Positions 32,867-41,581 are shown, counted from the first letter of the stretch. The stretch: 46,442 bases of DNA from an uncultured Eggerthella sp. (GCA_900556585.1 USPD01000007.1:1-46442), one strand, 5' to 3'. The notes: a model not told the origin generated them from the sequence alone. Program-made: numbers and translations.

Positions 32867-33997
32867 TCATTTTTCCTCAAGACGTTCTTCATTTTTTAGA
32901 ACAAGATTCATAGCAGCAATGGCACATTCAAGCATGCTATCGTCTGGTTCATTAGTAGTAAGTCTTTGCATTTGCATGCCAGGCCACAGCACAATTCGAA
33001 CCAACGGATTTTCAGGATGAGAGCCCGCCCACTTCACCGTAATTTCATACGAAATACCTGCAATTACAGGCAAGAACACAATACGCACCGCTATTAAAAG
33101 AAGAAACGCCGCAACACCCGAAATACCCAACGCTGCTATAACCCCACCAAGGGGAATAACGGTATACACCACTATTGCAATAATCATGACCATGATAAGA
33201 AAAGCGGTACCGCAGCGCACATGCAAACGAGGGAATTGGCGGGCATTCTGTGGAGTTAAATCCATACCATGTTCATAACAATGAATGGTTTTATGCTCAG
33301 CACCATGGTAGGAAAACATACGCTTTATATCAGGCATACGCCCAATTAACCAAACATAAAAAATAAAGATAGCTACGCGAACAGCACCATCCACAATGTT
33401 CCAAATAAAGGGATTCTGCTCATAATTTCCTACCAAAACATTTGAAACAAACGCAGGGAGAAGGATAAAAAGAGCAAGCGCCAGAACAACACCGAGAACC
33501 ATAGCAAGCGTCATTTCAGCTTTACTGAGCGCACCTTCGTCTTCGGCATCTTCTTCATAGTTGCTGCCTTCTTCAGGAAAAGGTTCAACAACGCCTTCGC
33601 CCTCTGCGGAAAAGGCTTCAGCATATCCCCCCTTTTCCCCAGAAGAGACCTTAGCATCCTCATCGCGCTCATCAGGAAAGGCTCCAACATCTTCCCTGTC
33701 TTCTTCATCATCAAATGCTTTATTTGCAGCAATCTCAAGCGCCTTAAAACCAAGCGCCAGCGAATCAACAAGCGCAACGCATCCACGCACTAAAGGCCAA
33801 GAAAACCAGCTGGGGCGAGAACCTTTTTTCGAAAGCGGATATTCTTTTGCGAACAGCCCTCCATCAGGCTCACGTACTCCAACTGCCCAACAATTTTTGC
33901 CGCGCATCATTACGCCTTCAATAAGCGCTTGGCCCCCAATGTGAGTTTTCCGGGGGCCATCTTCGTTAAAAGCACGTGTAAGTTCGCTGCGCTTCAA
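32867..33997 (-). CDS. DUF1385 family membrane protein
   Basis: The family is recognised from IGGQALIEGVMMRGKN at the N-terminus and FSYHGAEHKTIHCYEHG in the middle, with RLHVRCGTAFLI after it. Four or more membrane helices follow residue 155. An acidic insert rich in Glu/Asp, Gly and Ala occupies about residues 90-155 and is variable in the family. Function is unknown, though it is widely conserved next to rpmE/prfA in Gram-positive bacteria. The start is TTG at 33997, 1 nt after the thyX stop, so translation is probably coupled. rpmE lies two genes upstream, in agreement with the known neighbourhood. Confidence 0.88.
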   Translation of the reverse strand: MKRSELTRAFNEDGPRKTHIGGQALIEGVMMRGKNCWAVGVREPDGGLFAKEYPLSKKGSRPSWFSWPLVRGCVALVDSLALGFKALEIAANKAFDDEEDREDVGAFPDERDEDAKVSSGEKGGYAEAFSAEGEGVVEPFPEEGSNYEEDAEDEGALSKAEMTLAMVLGVVLALALFILLPAFVSNVLVGNYEQNPFIWNIVDGAVRVAIFIFYVWLIGRMPDIKRMFSYHGAEHKTIHCYEHGMDLTPQNARQFPRLHVRCGTAFLIMVMIIAIVVYTVIPLGGVIAALGISGVAAFLLLIAVRIVFLPVIAGISYEITVKWAGSHPENPLVRIVLWPGMQMQRLTTNEPDDSMLECAIAAMNLVLKNEERLEEK

Positions 33998-33998
33998 G

Positions 33999-34679
33999 TT
34001 AGTCGCGCACCACCTTTGGATAAGGATTTCCGCACGTCATTTTTCCTTCTGGACAGTTTCCCCTAATGCAAGGAGCTCCTGCATCCATGAAGATATAAGG
34101 AGCAGTAGGACGAACCAGCTCAAGCATTTTATGAGCCATTTCGCGAATTTCCCACTGAGCTCTATTGCAGCAACGCAAACTAAAGAAGTGGAGTAATTCG
34201 CGGATATTCATTGTGATAACAATCTTGGTTTCTGCGGCATTGGGCAGCAAATAACGAGCGTCTTCTGCTGGAATACCCATATCTAAAAGCTTCTGATAAC
34301 CTTCGATAACCGCCTCAATTGCTTCATCAAATACACGCGATGCTTCTTCGTTTTCTTCAACCGTATGGGGTTTTACCGTTTCTACCCCATCAGAAAACTT
34401 TACATATCTTTGAGACTGCTGATTAAAACTTGCGAGGCGATGACGAACAAGCTGATGGGTTAAAGCGCGCGAAACGCCGTCAACTGCGAAAGTGTAGCTT
34501 ACATGCTCAAGTGTTGAGAAATGCCCTGACTTCATAATGGTAGAAAGAACACTTTTAACACGCTCAGGCGGCATGGTTTCCATAAGTTCAGCCGCACCAA
34601 CAGGTGCATAGCAAAGGCGAGCGGCGGTAGCCACCGCACGCTCTGGATTTTCGGGATATTGTAAAAGCTCTACGTTCAT
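33999..34679 (-). CDS. thyX: Flavin-dependent thymidylate synthase
   Basis: ThyX makes dTMP from dUMP using FAD and methylene-tetrahydrofolate. The signature RHRLASFNQQSQRY at about residues 79-92 is the ThyX motif (RHR-x-x-S). NIRELLHFFSLRC is the conserved helix that follows. The 226-aa length is normal. The C-terminus has a Cys-rich ending (PCIRGNCPEGKMTCGNP) that some clostridial and actinobacterial copies share. The ATG at 34679 has AGGAG upstream. No thyA is visible, and tmk in the same window uses its product. Confidence 0.95.
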   Translation of the reverse strand: MNVELLQYPENPERAVATAARLCYAPVGAAELMETMPPERVKSVLSTIMKSGHFSTLEHVSYTFAVDGVSRALTHQLVRHRLASFNQQSQRYVKFSDGVETVKPHTVEENEEASRVFDEAIEAVIEGYQKLLDMGIPAEDARYLLPNAAETKIVITMNIRELLHFFSLRCCNRAQWEIREMAHKMLELVRPTAPYIFMDAGAPCIRGNCPEGKMTCGNPYPKVVRD

Positions 34680-34687
34680 TAAAACTC

Positions 34688-35344
34688 CTACAGCTCAATT
34701 CGCTCAAACAGTTCACGGCCTACACCGCAAACTGGGCAGGTAAAATCTTCCGGTAATTCTTCAACATACTCAATGTGACCGCAAATTTTACAACGCCAAG
34801 CAACCTTAGGCTTGTTTTCTTGAGGAACTTCCTCATCTCCGCCATTATAGCTTGATGCCTTCGGAGGAGTTTTGCCGCCTTTTACCTGGTGATAATATGC
34901 GTAGGTCATAGGTGCATCACCTTCGATAGGCTGGGCATCAACCACTTCACCTAAAAACATAATATGGCTTCCCAAATCTAGTTCCTGGGTTACCTTAACG
35001 GAAAAATGAGCGCAGGAAGACTGCGTAACATATTCAATACCCTGTTCAGAAACTGCCGTTTCAAAATCAGAGAATTTATCAACTTCAGCACTGCTATGGA
35101 AACCAAACTTGCCAATGAGTTCCATAGAAGCAGACTCGTTCAATACGGCTACTTCATAGGCTCCTGTTTCATGAATGCCCTGAGACGTGTAGTTTTCTTT
35201 ATTTACCGCAACACTAACTTGTGGCGGATTTGAAGTAACCTGAGAAAACGTATTTACAACGCAGCCAACAGACTTTCCCTCTTTCTTTGAGGAAACGATA
35301 TACAGCCCGTAGCTTAAATTACGAAATGCCTTTGTATCAACCAT
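34688..35344 (-). CDS. Flavin reductase-rubredoxin fusion (high-molecular-weight rubredoxin)
   Basis: Residues 1 to about 155 form an FMN-binding split-barrel flavin reductase (NLSYGLYIVSSKKEGK, VNTFSQVTSNPPQVSVAV). The C-terminal 50 residues form a rubredoxin with CKICGHIEY and CPVCGVG. In anaerobes such a protein passes NAD(P)H electrons to flavodiiron proteins that remove oxygen or nitric oxide. It could also supply reduced flavin to the neighbouring ThyX, but that is speculation. ATG at 35350 sits directly against AGGAG; ATG at 35344 lies six bases after it and is preferred (218 aa). It is 9 nt before thyX. Confidence 0.92.
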   Translation of the reverse strand: MVDTKAFRNLSYGLYIVSSKKEGKSVGCVVNTFSQVTSNPPQVSVAVNKENYTSQGIHETGAYEVAVLNESASMELIGKFGFHSSAEVDKFSDFETAVSEQGIEYVTQSSCAHFSVKVTQELDLGSHIMFLGEVVDAQPIEGDAPMTYAYYHQVKGGKTPPKASSYNGGDEEVPQENKPKVAWRCKICGHIEYVEELPEDFTCPVCGVGRELFERIEL

Positions 35345-35521
35345 GGCCATCTCCTGTCATTTTCTGATGCCCCAAATGCTGCATCAGGTTATCTCTCTGC
35401 AGCTTATATGCTACCGAAAATAGAATGATTTAGTTCGGCAAAAACCAACTTAAACACAAAGCGCTAAAAGAAATAGACAACTGGCACGAAACCGTTTATT
35501 TCGTGTCGTATTCAGCATTCC

Positions 35522-35561
35522 AAAAAAAGAAAAGCACCCACCTGAAAGGCAGATGCTTTTC
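35522..35561 (-). terminator. Rho-independent terminator after rpmE
   Basis: On minus, GAAAAGCAtctgCCT and AGGtgggTGCTTTTC pair around TTC, with a short internal mismatch, and are followed by TTTTTTTGG. It lies about 35 nt past the rpmE stop. Confidence 0.82.
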
Positions 35562-35596
35562 GCTTGAGTTTATGTATCGAAAAACGATAGTAAACG

Positions 35597-36049
35597 TTAT
35601 TCAGCAGCGGTTTCAGTAGCTTCTTCAGCAACAGCTTCTGCTGCTTCTTCGGTTGCAGCTTCAGCGCTAGCTTCTGCTTCTTCAGCAGCCTTTGCAGCTT
35701 CAGCTTCAGCCTTCTTAGCATATTCAGCAGCACGAGCAGCCTTAGCAGCAGCCTTAGCTTCGCGTTCAGCCTTCTTAGCTGCTTCTGCTTCAGCAGCCTT
35801 TGCAGCCTTAGCAGCCTTCTTTTCAGCTTCGCGAGCAGCAACAGCTTCAGTTGCAGAACCGAACTTATCAGCAAAGCGTTGTACACGTCCGCCAGAGTCG
35901 ATCAACTTCTGAGTACCCGTGAAGAATGGATGACAAGCGTTGCAAATGTCAACGCGAATTTCAGACTTCGTAGAACGGGTGTGGAAAGTGTTACCGCAGG
36001 TGCAAGTTACCGTGCAATCAACGTATTCGGGATGGATATCTTTTTTCAT
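35597..36049 (-). CDS. rpmE: Ribosomal protein L31 with a long Ala/Lys/Glu tail
   Basis: The first 75 residues are a standard zinc-type L31: Cys16, Cys18, Cys36 and Cys39 (CTCG and CNACHPFFTGTQK) form the zinc site. L31 is normally 66-90 aa. Here about 75 further residues follow, made almost only of Ala, Glu and Lys. They are basic near residues 76-120 and acidic at the end, and would form one long helix. The ATG at 36049 has AAGGAG upstream. A hairpin lies in the leader and a terminator follows, so it is monocistronic. Confidence 0.95.
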   Translation of the reverse strand: MKKDIHPEYVDCTVTCTCGNTFHTRSTKSEIRVDICNACHPFFTGTQKLIDSGGRVQRFADKFGSATEAVAAREAEKKAAKAAKAAEAEAAKKAEREAKAAAKAARAAEYAKKAEAEAAKAAEEAEASAEAATEEAAEAVAEEATETAAE

Positions 36050-36098
36050 TGGTTCTCCTTTTTATTGTCTTGGTTTCCGACCAAGACGAGACAAGCTT
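36050..36098 (-). promoter_or_regulatory. Leader hairpin of rpmE, possible autogenous control site
   Basis: GTCTTGGT (minus, from 36087) and ACCAAGAC (to 36067) form an 8-bp stem with a 5-nt loop, about 18 nt before the start codon. Leaders for L31 genes with small conserved hairpins have been described in several bacterial lineages, Coriobacteria among them as I recall. This hairpin is in the right place, but I could not compare it. Confidence 0.45.
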
Positions 36099-36102
36099 TA
36101 CT

Positions 36103-36130
36103 ATTGTAACACGCTATTAATCACTTGCAA
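36103..36130 (-). promoter_or_regulatory. Promoter of rpmE
   Basis: On minus TTGCAA (36125-36130) and TACAAT (36103-36108) are 16 nt apart. TGT precedes the -10, giving an extended -10 form. The predicted start is near 36096. Confidence 0.6.
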
Positions 36131-36227
36131 GGATTCTTCGGAGTGTCTTTAGGCTAAATTCACAGTTGCTCTACATTGTTTATAGCAACTAAAGTTACCG
36201 CTTTGGTAAATGGCATCTTTTTTACAT

Positions 36228-38285
36228 TTACTTCTTCTTTATTTGCGAAGGATGAAACTTGAAGAAGTCCGTACGCGGAGGCAACTCGCGTACGCGATGC
36301 CTGCCATCGTCAAGCTCATTAGCATGGCACAGCTCTTCCATGCTATCAAAGTCATAATTCCAACTGAAAAATTCATCAAAATTGAAATTCATGTAATCAC
36401 AAATGCGCTCGGTACCCTTAGGAACAACTGGATGCATCAAAAGCGTTGCAATACGCAGTAAGTAAAATGAATCTACTAGCACTTGGCGACGCATTTGATT
36501 CTTAGCCTCTTCATCTGCATCTTCGTTTTCAGCATTGCGAATGCCGCTTGACCAATACTTGTTAGCATATCGAATAAATTCATCCATCAATGCCATAACA
36601 GAATGCAAATCAACACGATACATGCAGTCTTCGTAGGCAATCATGGTTTTCTTTACTCGCTTGAGCACTTCATCAGAAACAGCGCCTAATGGCATGTATC
36701 CTTCAAAGTTTTTCTGTGCTTCATAAAAGCAGCTTCGAGCCAAACGATTAAACACCTTTGTTAGAAGCGCGCCTTCCTTCAAGGCAGGATCCGCCACACG
36801 GGGATCCTCTCGCTTAGCGGGATCAGGCTCGAACACTTTTGGCTTAAAGCCAACCGAACGCTGATCAAGTGCAAGTGCCAAGAAGTGAGCACGCAGCTGT
36901 TCAGCCGTGTAATAGTTCAATAATTCATCTGCTGTCGGAGGTTTAATTTCGCTCGAAGAAGAAGCCTTTTTGTCTCCAAACAGGATATGGTGGTTTGCAA
37001 TTAACTTGGTTTGCTGCAGTTCGCCATCCGGCGCATCAGCACTCACAGAAGAAGAATGCTGCATAGCAGCAAATAATGCAGGCTGGGCAACCCCATAGAA
37101 ATACAGGTTATCTTGTCCAATAAATTGGTCCACGCACGAATCCTTATCGCACCAGAAGCTTCGCCAATCGCTTCGTGCAAGACCCTTTTTATCATTGCAC
37201 GCAATGGTAAACGAAATAGGAGCCCATAAACTTTCAGGCCAACACCAAGCCGTAAGCCCTTCAGCACCTTCAATAACAGGAACAGGAACACCCCATTCAA
37301 CATTGCCCGAAATACGGAATGGCACAAGCGCCTTGCCAGTACGGAAACGAATCCCAGCTTCTGTTAATACCGTACGAGCCACATCGCGATCGGCAATAGA
37401 CTTAAATTCAATTTCAAAGCTTTGTTTACCCTTTTCAGCATCACGATAGACATGCTCAGGCAAGGTGTCCGCAATAGCTTTGTAGTTGTCATACAATTCC
37501 ACCTTGATGTAAATAATGGGTGGAACTAAAAATTCTTTAATAGTTTTAGTAACTACAGGACGAATTTGAGAATCATGTTCCGAAGCGTTTACATAATCGC
37601 GCACAATAGGAGCAAATCCCGGTAAATCAAAATACCAATTCTTAACTTCGCGCATTTCAGGTACCGTCCCCGACACCGAAGAAATTGGATTGATAAGATC
37701 TACCGGATCATACTGATGACCAAGATCACATTCATCAGCATAGGCCTTTTCACTCTTGCAGCCTTGAACCGGACAATGACCAACTACTTGGCGGCCGTTA
37801 AGAAACATATGCTCTTTGGCATCATAAAACTGCAGCGTGCTTTCAAGATGCAAATAGCCTTTATCGTAAAGGCGCTGCACAAAAGTATTGGTAACACTAC
37901 AATGCACTTCACCACAATGTCCTAATCCGCTGCCCTCATATATATCTAAACTAATGTCATATGATTCAAGCGTAGCCTTTTGCGCATCATGATTACGGCG
38001 CACGTAATCTTCAATGGTACCTTCAAAGCTTCCTGCTTCAATTTCTTTTCGGTACCCCTCTTCAATAGGAGACCCAAAACAATCGGTACCAGAAACAAAC
38101 AGTACGTTACCTTTGCCAATACGATCACGCAAAAAACGCGCATAGCAATCGGCGGGAACAAACACACCACCTACATGACCAAAATGGAGCGCTTTATTGC
38201 CATAGGGCATACCCGCTGTAACCACAGCGCGCTTTGGCCACTTAATTGGAGCATTATTTGACTTGTTATTTGATGGAGCCATCAT
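36228..38285 (-). CDS. metG: Methionyl-tRNA synthetase (divergent, with an inserted domain)
   Basis: A class I synthetase. The HIGH motif is HFGH at 34-37, the zinc knuckle is CPVQGC...CDLGH at 171-190, WCWPES matches the methionine pocket stretch, and the KMSKS region reads KKASSSS at 439-445. Between KEFLVPP (about 255) and GNVEWGVPVP (about 327) lies an extra segment of about 70 residues, IYIKVELYDNYKAIADTLPE onwards, that could fold as an independent alpha/beta domain and replaces the usual ISRD stretch. The C-terminal dimer/tRNA-binding domain is absent. The overall identity is clear from the order of motifs, but the protein is unlike E. coli MetG. ATG at 38285 has AAGGA upstream, and the gene overlaps sppA by 20 nt. 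Confidence 0.87.
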   Translation of the reverse strand: MMAPSNNKSNNAPIKWPKRAVVTAGMPYGNKALHFGHVGGVFVPADCYARFLRDRIGKGNVLFVSGTDCFGSPIEEGYRKEIEAGSFEGTIEDYVRRNHDAQKATLESYDISLDIYEGSGLGHCGEVHCSVTNTFVQRLYDKGYLHLESTLQFYDAKEHMFLNGRQVVGHCPVQGCKSEKAYADECDLGHQYDPVDLINPISSVSGTVPEMREVKNWYFDLPGFAPIVRDYVNASEHDSQIRPVVTKTIKEFLVPPIIYIKVELYDNYKAIADTLPEHVYRDAEKGKQSFEIEFKSIADRDVARTVLTEAGIRFRTGKALVPFRISGNVEWGVPVPVIEGAEGLTAWCWPESLWAPISFTIACNDKKGLARSDWRSFWCDKDSCVDQFIGQDNLYFYGVAQPALFAAMQHSSSVSADAPDGELQQTKLIANHHILFGDKKASSSSEIKPPTADELLNYYTAEQLRAHFLALALDQRSVGFKPKVFEPDPAKREDPRVADPALKEGALLTKVFNRLARSCFYEAQKNFEGYMPLGAVSDEVLKRVKKTMIAYEDCMYRVDLHSVMALMDEFIRYANKYWSSGIRNAENEDADEEAKNQMRRQVLVDSFYLLRIATLLMHPVVPKGTERICDYMNFNFDEFFSWNYDFDSMEELCHANELDDGRHRVRELPPRTDFFKFHPSQIKKK

Positions 38286-39474
38286 TATCTAATTCCTTCA
38301 AATATTGGATTAATTCATCGGTACTAGTTGAATTACTTTGTGACATTAAATCTAGCAGAAGATCAAGATCATCTGAATTAGATGTATCGAGAGTAACGAT
38401 TGAATAGCTTGAGCAACCCGAAAGTTCTGCTGCCTTAGCTACCGCATCTTCCTGAGTGCCAATTTCATCGGCAATGCCATTTTCAACCGAAACAGTACCT
38501 GTAAAGGTAAGGCCTGTTGCCAAAGCACGAACTTCATCGATTGACATATCTCTGCCTTCTGCAACATTTTCGATGAATACTTCATTTATCTGATTAACCT
38601 GATCCTGATAATATGCTCGCTCCTCATCAGTTAAGCTGCGATTACCTGAGCTAGCATCTTTGCTCGGAGCAGACGTAATATCTTCGGTAGTTATGCCCAG
38701 AAGTTCCATTAAACCCGAATAGTCAGTAACTTGCATATAGGTGCCAATCGAACCGATGGAGGTAGTTTTTGCTACATAAATATAGTCTGCTTGGCTTGAA
38801 ATTTCATAAGCAGCACTTGCATTCGTGGCTGCACTAGAAACGACAACAGGCTTTCCTGTATTTTCTTTAAATTCGCGAACATACGTTGCCATTTCCTCTC
38901 CAGCAGTTGCCACACCTCCGCCAGAATTAACACGCAAAACAACACCTTTAATGTGGCTATTATCAGCAGCAATATCCAGCTGCGACTTCAAACCTTCAGG
39001 ACTATTTGTGGTGCCATCATATTGAATAGTGCCATCGATGTTGATGATAGCAATAGCGTCTGATGCTAAAAGATCAGCATCACTACCTACAGAATTACCC
39101 GGAGAAGAAAAAGCATTTGAGCAAGACCACATGCCAAACATTAGCACTAAACAAAAAGCAAGAATTGCAACAATAACAACTATCCAAGCATGCGACTTCT
39201 TCTGCTTTGTTGGCGCGGACGCTACATTCCATTCAGGCGCACCATACCAATATGGAGCGGCAGGGCCAAACCCACCAGCAGGACTTGTAGGACCACCTGG
39301 ATTGGTAGGACCGCTAGCAAAGCCACCTGCTGGATTAGCGGAGCCACCAGCAAAGCCATTGGCATAACTTCCCTGCGTTTGGTAAGACGGATTAGTCATT
39401 TGACCGCCTGAAGGCTGATAAGGTGCCTGGGAGTTCTGTGAATCCCCTTGAGGTTCATTCGATTCCTGCGACAT
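38266..39474 (-). CDS. sppA: Signal peptide peptidase SppA-like serine protease (S49)
   Basis: It is a membrane protein that cleaves remnant signal peptides. After a Pro/Gly/Gln/Asn-rich cytoplasmic tail (about 1-92) there is one membrane helix (about 95-116), then the S49 domain with INIDGTI, VLRVNSGGG and the presumed catalytic Ser in SAATNASAAYEISSQAD (replacing the common ASGGYY). The Lys base lies in APSKDAS. The 402 aa length suits a short Gram-positive SppA. ATG at 39474 has GGAGG upstream. It is followed by metG with 20 nt overlap, though the two products are unrelated. Confidence 0.9.
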   Translation of the reverse strand: MSQESNEPQGDSQNSQAPYQPSGGQMTNPSYQTQGSYANGFAGGSANPAGGFASGPTNPGGPTSPAGGFGPAAPYWYGAPEWNVASAPTKQKKSHAWIVVIVAILAFCLVLMFGMWSCSNAFSSPGNSVGSDADLLASDAIAIINIDGTIQYDGTTNSPEGLKSQLDIAADNSHIKGVVLRVNSGGGVATAGEEMATYVREFKENTGKPVVVSSAATNASAAYEISSQADYIYVAKTTSIGSIGTYMQVTDYSGLMELLGITTEDITSAPSKDASSGNRSLTDEERAYYQDQVNQINEVFIENVAEGRDMSIDEVRALATGLTFTGTVSVENGIADEIGTQEDAVAKAAELSGCSSYSIVTLDTSNSDDLDLLLDLMSQSNSTSTDELIQYLKELDNDGSIK

Positions 39475-39512
39475 GGTTCCTCCGCATACAGATAAAAGTC
39501 TTAGCCAATACA

Positions 39513-39575
39513 GAACCTCGCCATTTGGCGAGGTTCCTAAATTTTGTCATTTTGCATTATAGATAAAAGATCTTT
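39513..39575 (-). promoter_or_regulatory. Promoter region and 5' leader hairpin of sppA
   Basis: On minus a perfect TATAAT lies at 39556-39561 with no good -35. Its upstream spacer contains the palindrome AAAGATCTTT (39566-39575). Just past the predicted transcription start the perfect 10-bp hairpin GAACCTCGCC/GGCGAGGTTC (39513-39536, loop of four) opens the leader. The hairpin has no T-run on minus, so it is not a clear rho terminator. Confidence 0.5.
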
Positions 39576-39661
39576 ATGTAAGCACATCACCCATAGTACA
39601 TTCAAAACTTACGTATTGTTTTACCCTCTGCAAGTATGCTCACTAAATAAAGCACTCCGTG

Positions 39662-41581
39662 CTAAAACTCAATATTGCCCTCTTCAAAATGATGGCCTTG
39701 AGCTTTCTTTGCCGCACGAATCAAAAATTCCTGATTATTATTTGTTTGCTGCAGGGATTTAACGAGCGATTCCATTGCACGTTCAGTGTTGTTTCGATTC
39801 GCCAAAATACGACGAACAGCCCAAATCAAAGGAGCCTCTTGCGGATCAAGCAGCAAGTCCTCACGACGAGTACCTGAAGCAACAGGGTCAATAGCAGGGA
39901 AAATACGCCTGTCTGCCAGCTGGCGGTCAAGCTTAACTTCCATGTTGCCTGTACCCTTGAACTCTTCAAAAATAACTTCGTCCATCTTGGAGCCTGTTTC
40001 AATAAGAGCAGATGCCAAAATAGTTAAACTGCCACCACCCTCAATATTTCGAGCAGCACCTAAGAATTTCTTCGGAGGATACAACGCCGTTGAATCAACA
40101 CCGCCGGAAAGGATACGGCCAGATGCAGGCTGAGCCAAGTTATAAGCACGAGCAAGACGTGTTAGCGAGTCAAGCAGAATAACGACATCTTGACCGTTTT
40201 CAACAAGACGCTTTGCGCGCTCAATAACCAATTCAGAAACAGCAATATGATTTTCGCTGGGCATATCAAAGGTGGAAGAAATAACTTCACCATGGATAGA
40301 ACGTTCCATATCAGTAACTTCTTCAGGACGTTCATCAACCAGCAAGCACATCAAATGAACTTCAGGATTATTTGCCGCAATGGAAGCCGCAATATCTTTC
40401 AAAATGGTAGTTTTACCAGCTTTTGGAGGAGAAACAATAAGGCCACGCTGGCCCTTGCCAATAGGCGCGCATAAATCAATAACACGTGCGGTAATAGTTG
40501 ATTTACCGTGCTCTAGAACCAAACGTTCATCAGGAAAAACTGGTGTCAAATCAGCAAAACGAACACGCCTGCCAAGTTCTTCAAAAGGAATGCCGTTTAC
40601 AGTGTCTACACGCTGAAGAGCTGCATATTTTTCGTTTGGACGAGCAGGACGCGTCTGACCAGTAATATAGTCACCTTTACGCAAACCGTTGCGACGAATA
40701 GTAGCCATGCCCACATATACATCTTCTTCGCTGGGCAAATAGCCATGGGTTCGCAAAAAGCCATACCCATCAGAAAGGATATCTAAAATACCTGCCGCTT
40801 CAACAAAACCTTCAGCCTTGATGCTTGCAGCAAATACTGCCTCAACTAATTCGGCTTTTTTAAGACCTTTGTGATCTACTTCAAGCTCATCTGCACGAGC
40901 ACGAAGTTCTGCCACTTTAAGTTTTGCTAAATCATCTTTTGAAGTCTGAGGAACAACGGGCTCGCGCCTATTTTGCTGATGAGTCCTGCGGGACCTGAAA
41001 TGACCGCCCTTTTGTTGTGAAGAATTTTTTTGATGGGTATTGTTTTTTGAATAGCTACGCTGTTTACGCGTTGCGTTTCTACTTTGATGACGATCTTCTT
41101 GTTTATCGTCTTCGGATTTATCATCCTGCTTATCGGATGAATCCCGTGAGGTTTCCGAATCACCATTGCTATTGCTTGATGATTCTTCTTCCTGAGCTTC
41201 TTCGTGCTCATTTGAAGAATCTTGATTATCTTCAGCTGCAGCCTTCTTTGCTCTTCTTTTACGAACAGGCTTTTTAGCTTCATCAGTTTCAGCAGATTCT
41301 TCAATACCAGAAGCACTTGCCTGCGCCTGATCCTCCTGAGAAGGTTCATCAGATTCTGAGGCGGCTTCTGCAGCTTTTTCTGTTTTTGCTGAAGCTGTTT
41401 TACGAGAACGAGTAGTTCTTTTCTTTTTTGGTTCTTCCTGAGAGTCTGAATTTTCCGAAACCTCAACAGATTGTGAGGTTTCGGCTACAACGTCCTGTGC
41501 CGCCTTTGTAGTACGACGACGATACGTACGTTTCGGTTTTACTTCTTCCGCTACAGGTTCTTCTACTACGGAATCACTCAT
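39662..41581 (-). CDS. rho: Transcription termination factor Rho with a charged N-terminal insertion
   Basis: The hexameric RNA helicase that ends transcription. The C-terminal ATPase includes the Walker A loop SPPKAGKTT, ILLDSLTRLARAYN (Walker B), and the Q-loop region LTILASALIETGSKMDEVIFEE. The Rho N-terminal helical domain (LAKLKVAELRARADEL) begins at about residue 220, so about 220 residues precede it. They are rich in Glu, Ser, Lys and Arg, as in many actinobacterial Rho proteins. An in-frame TTG at 41602 lacks a spaced ribosome site; the ATG at 41581 overlaps the transaldolase stop as ATGA and is preferred, giving 639 aa. Confidence 0.96.
   Translation of the reverse strand: MSDSVVEEPVAEEVKPKRTYRRRTTKAAQDVVAETSQSVEVSENSDSQEEPKKKRTTRSRKTASAKTEKAAEAASESDEPSQEDQAQASASGIEESAETDEAKKPVRKRRAKKAAAEDNQDSSNEHEEAQEEESSSNSNGDSETSRDSSDKQDDKSEDDKQEDRHQSRNATRKQRSYSKNNTHQKNSSQQKGGHFRSRRTHQQNRREPVVPQTSKDDLAKLKVAELRARADELEVDHKGLKKAELVEAVFAASIKAEGFVEAAGILDILSDGYGFLRTHGYLPSEEDVYVGMATIRRNGLRKGDYITGQTRPARPNEKYAALQRVDTVNGIPFEELGRRVRFADLTPVFPDERLVLEHGKSTITARVIDLCAPIGKGQRGLIVSPPKAGKTTILKDIAASIAANNPEVHLMCLLVDERPEEVTDMERSIHGEVISSTFDMPSENHIAVSELVIERAKRLVENGQDVVILLDSLTRLARAYNLAQPASGRILSGGVDSTALYPPKKFLGAARNIEGGGSLTILASALIETGSKMDEVIFEEFKGTGNMEVKLDRQLADRRIFPAIDPVASGTRREDLLLDPQEAPLIWAVRRILANRNNTERAMESLVKSLQQTNNNQEFLIRAAKKAQGHHFEEGNIEF

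Noticed and set aside
35512..35886. Leu/Lys/Arg-rich frame opposite to or alongside rpmE
   Set aside because: This is a frame shadow of the repetitive Ala/Glu/Lys codons in the rpmE tail.
40927..41466. Second minus-strand frame inside rho
   Set aside because: It is a shadow of the charged low-complexity codons of the Rho N-terminus in another frame.
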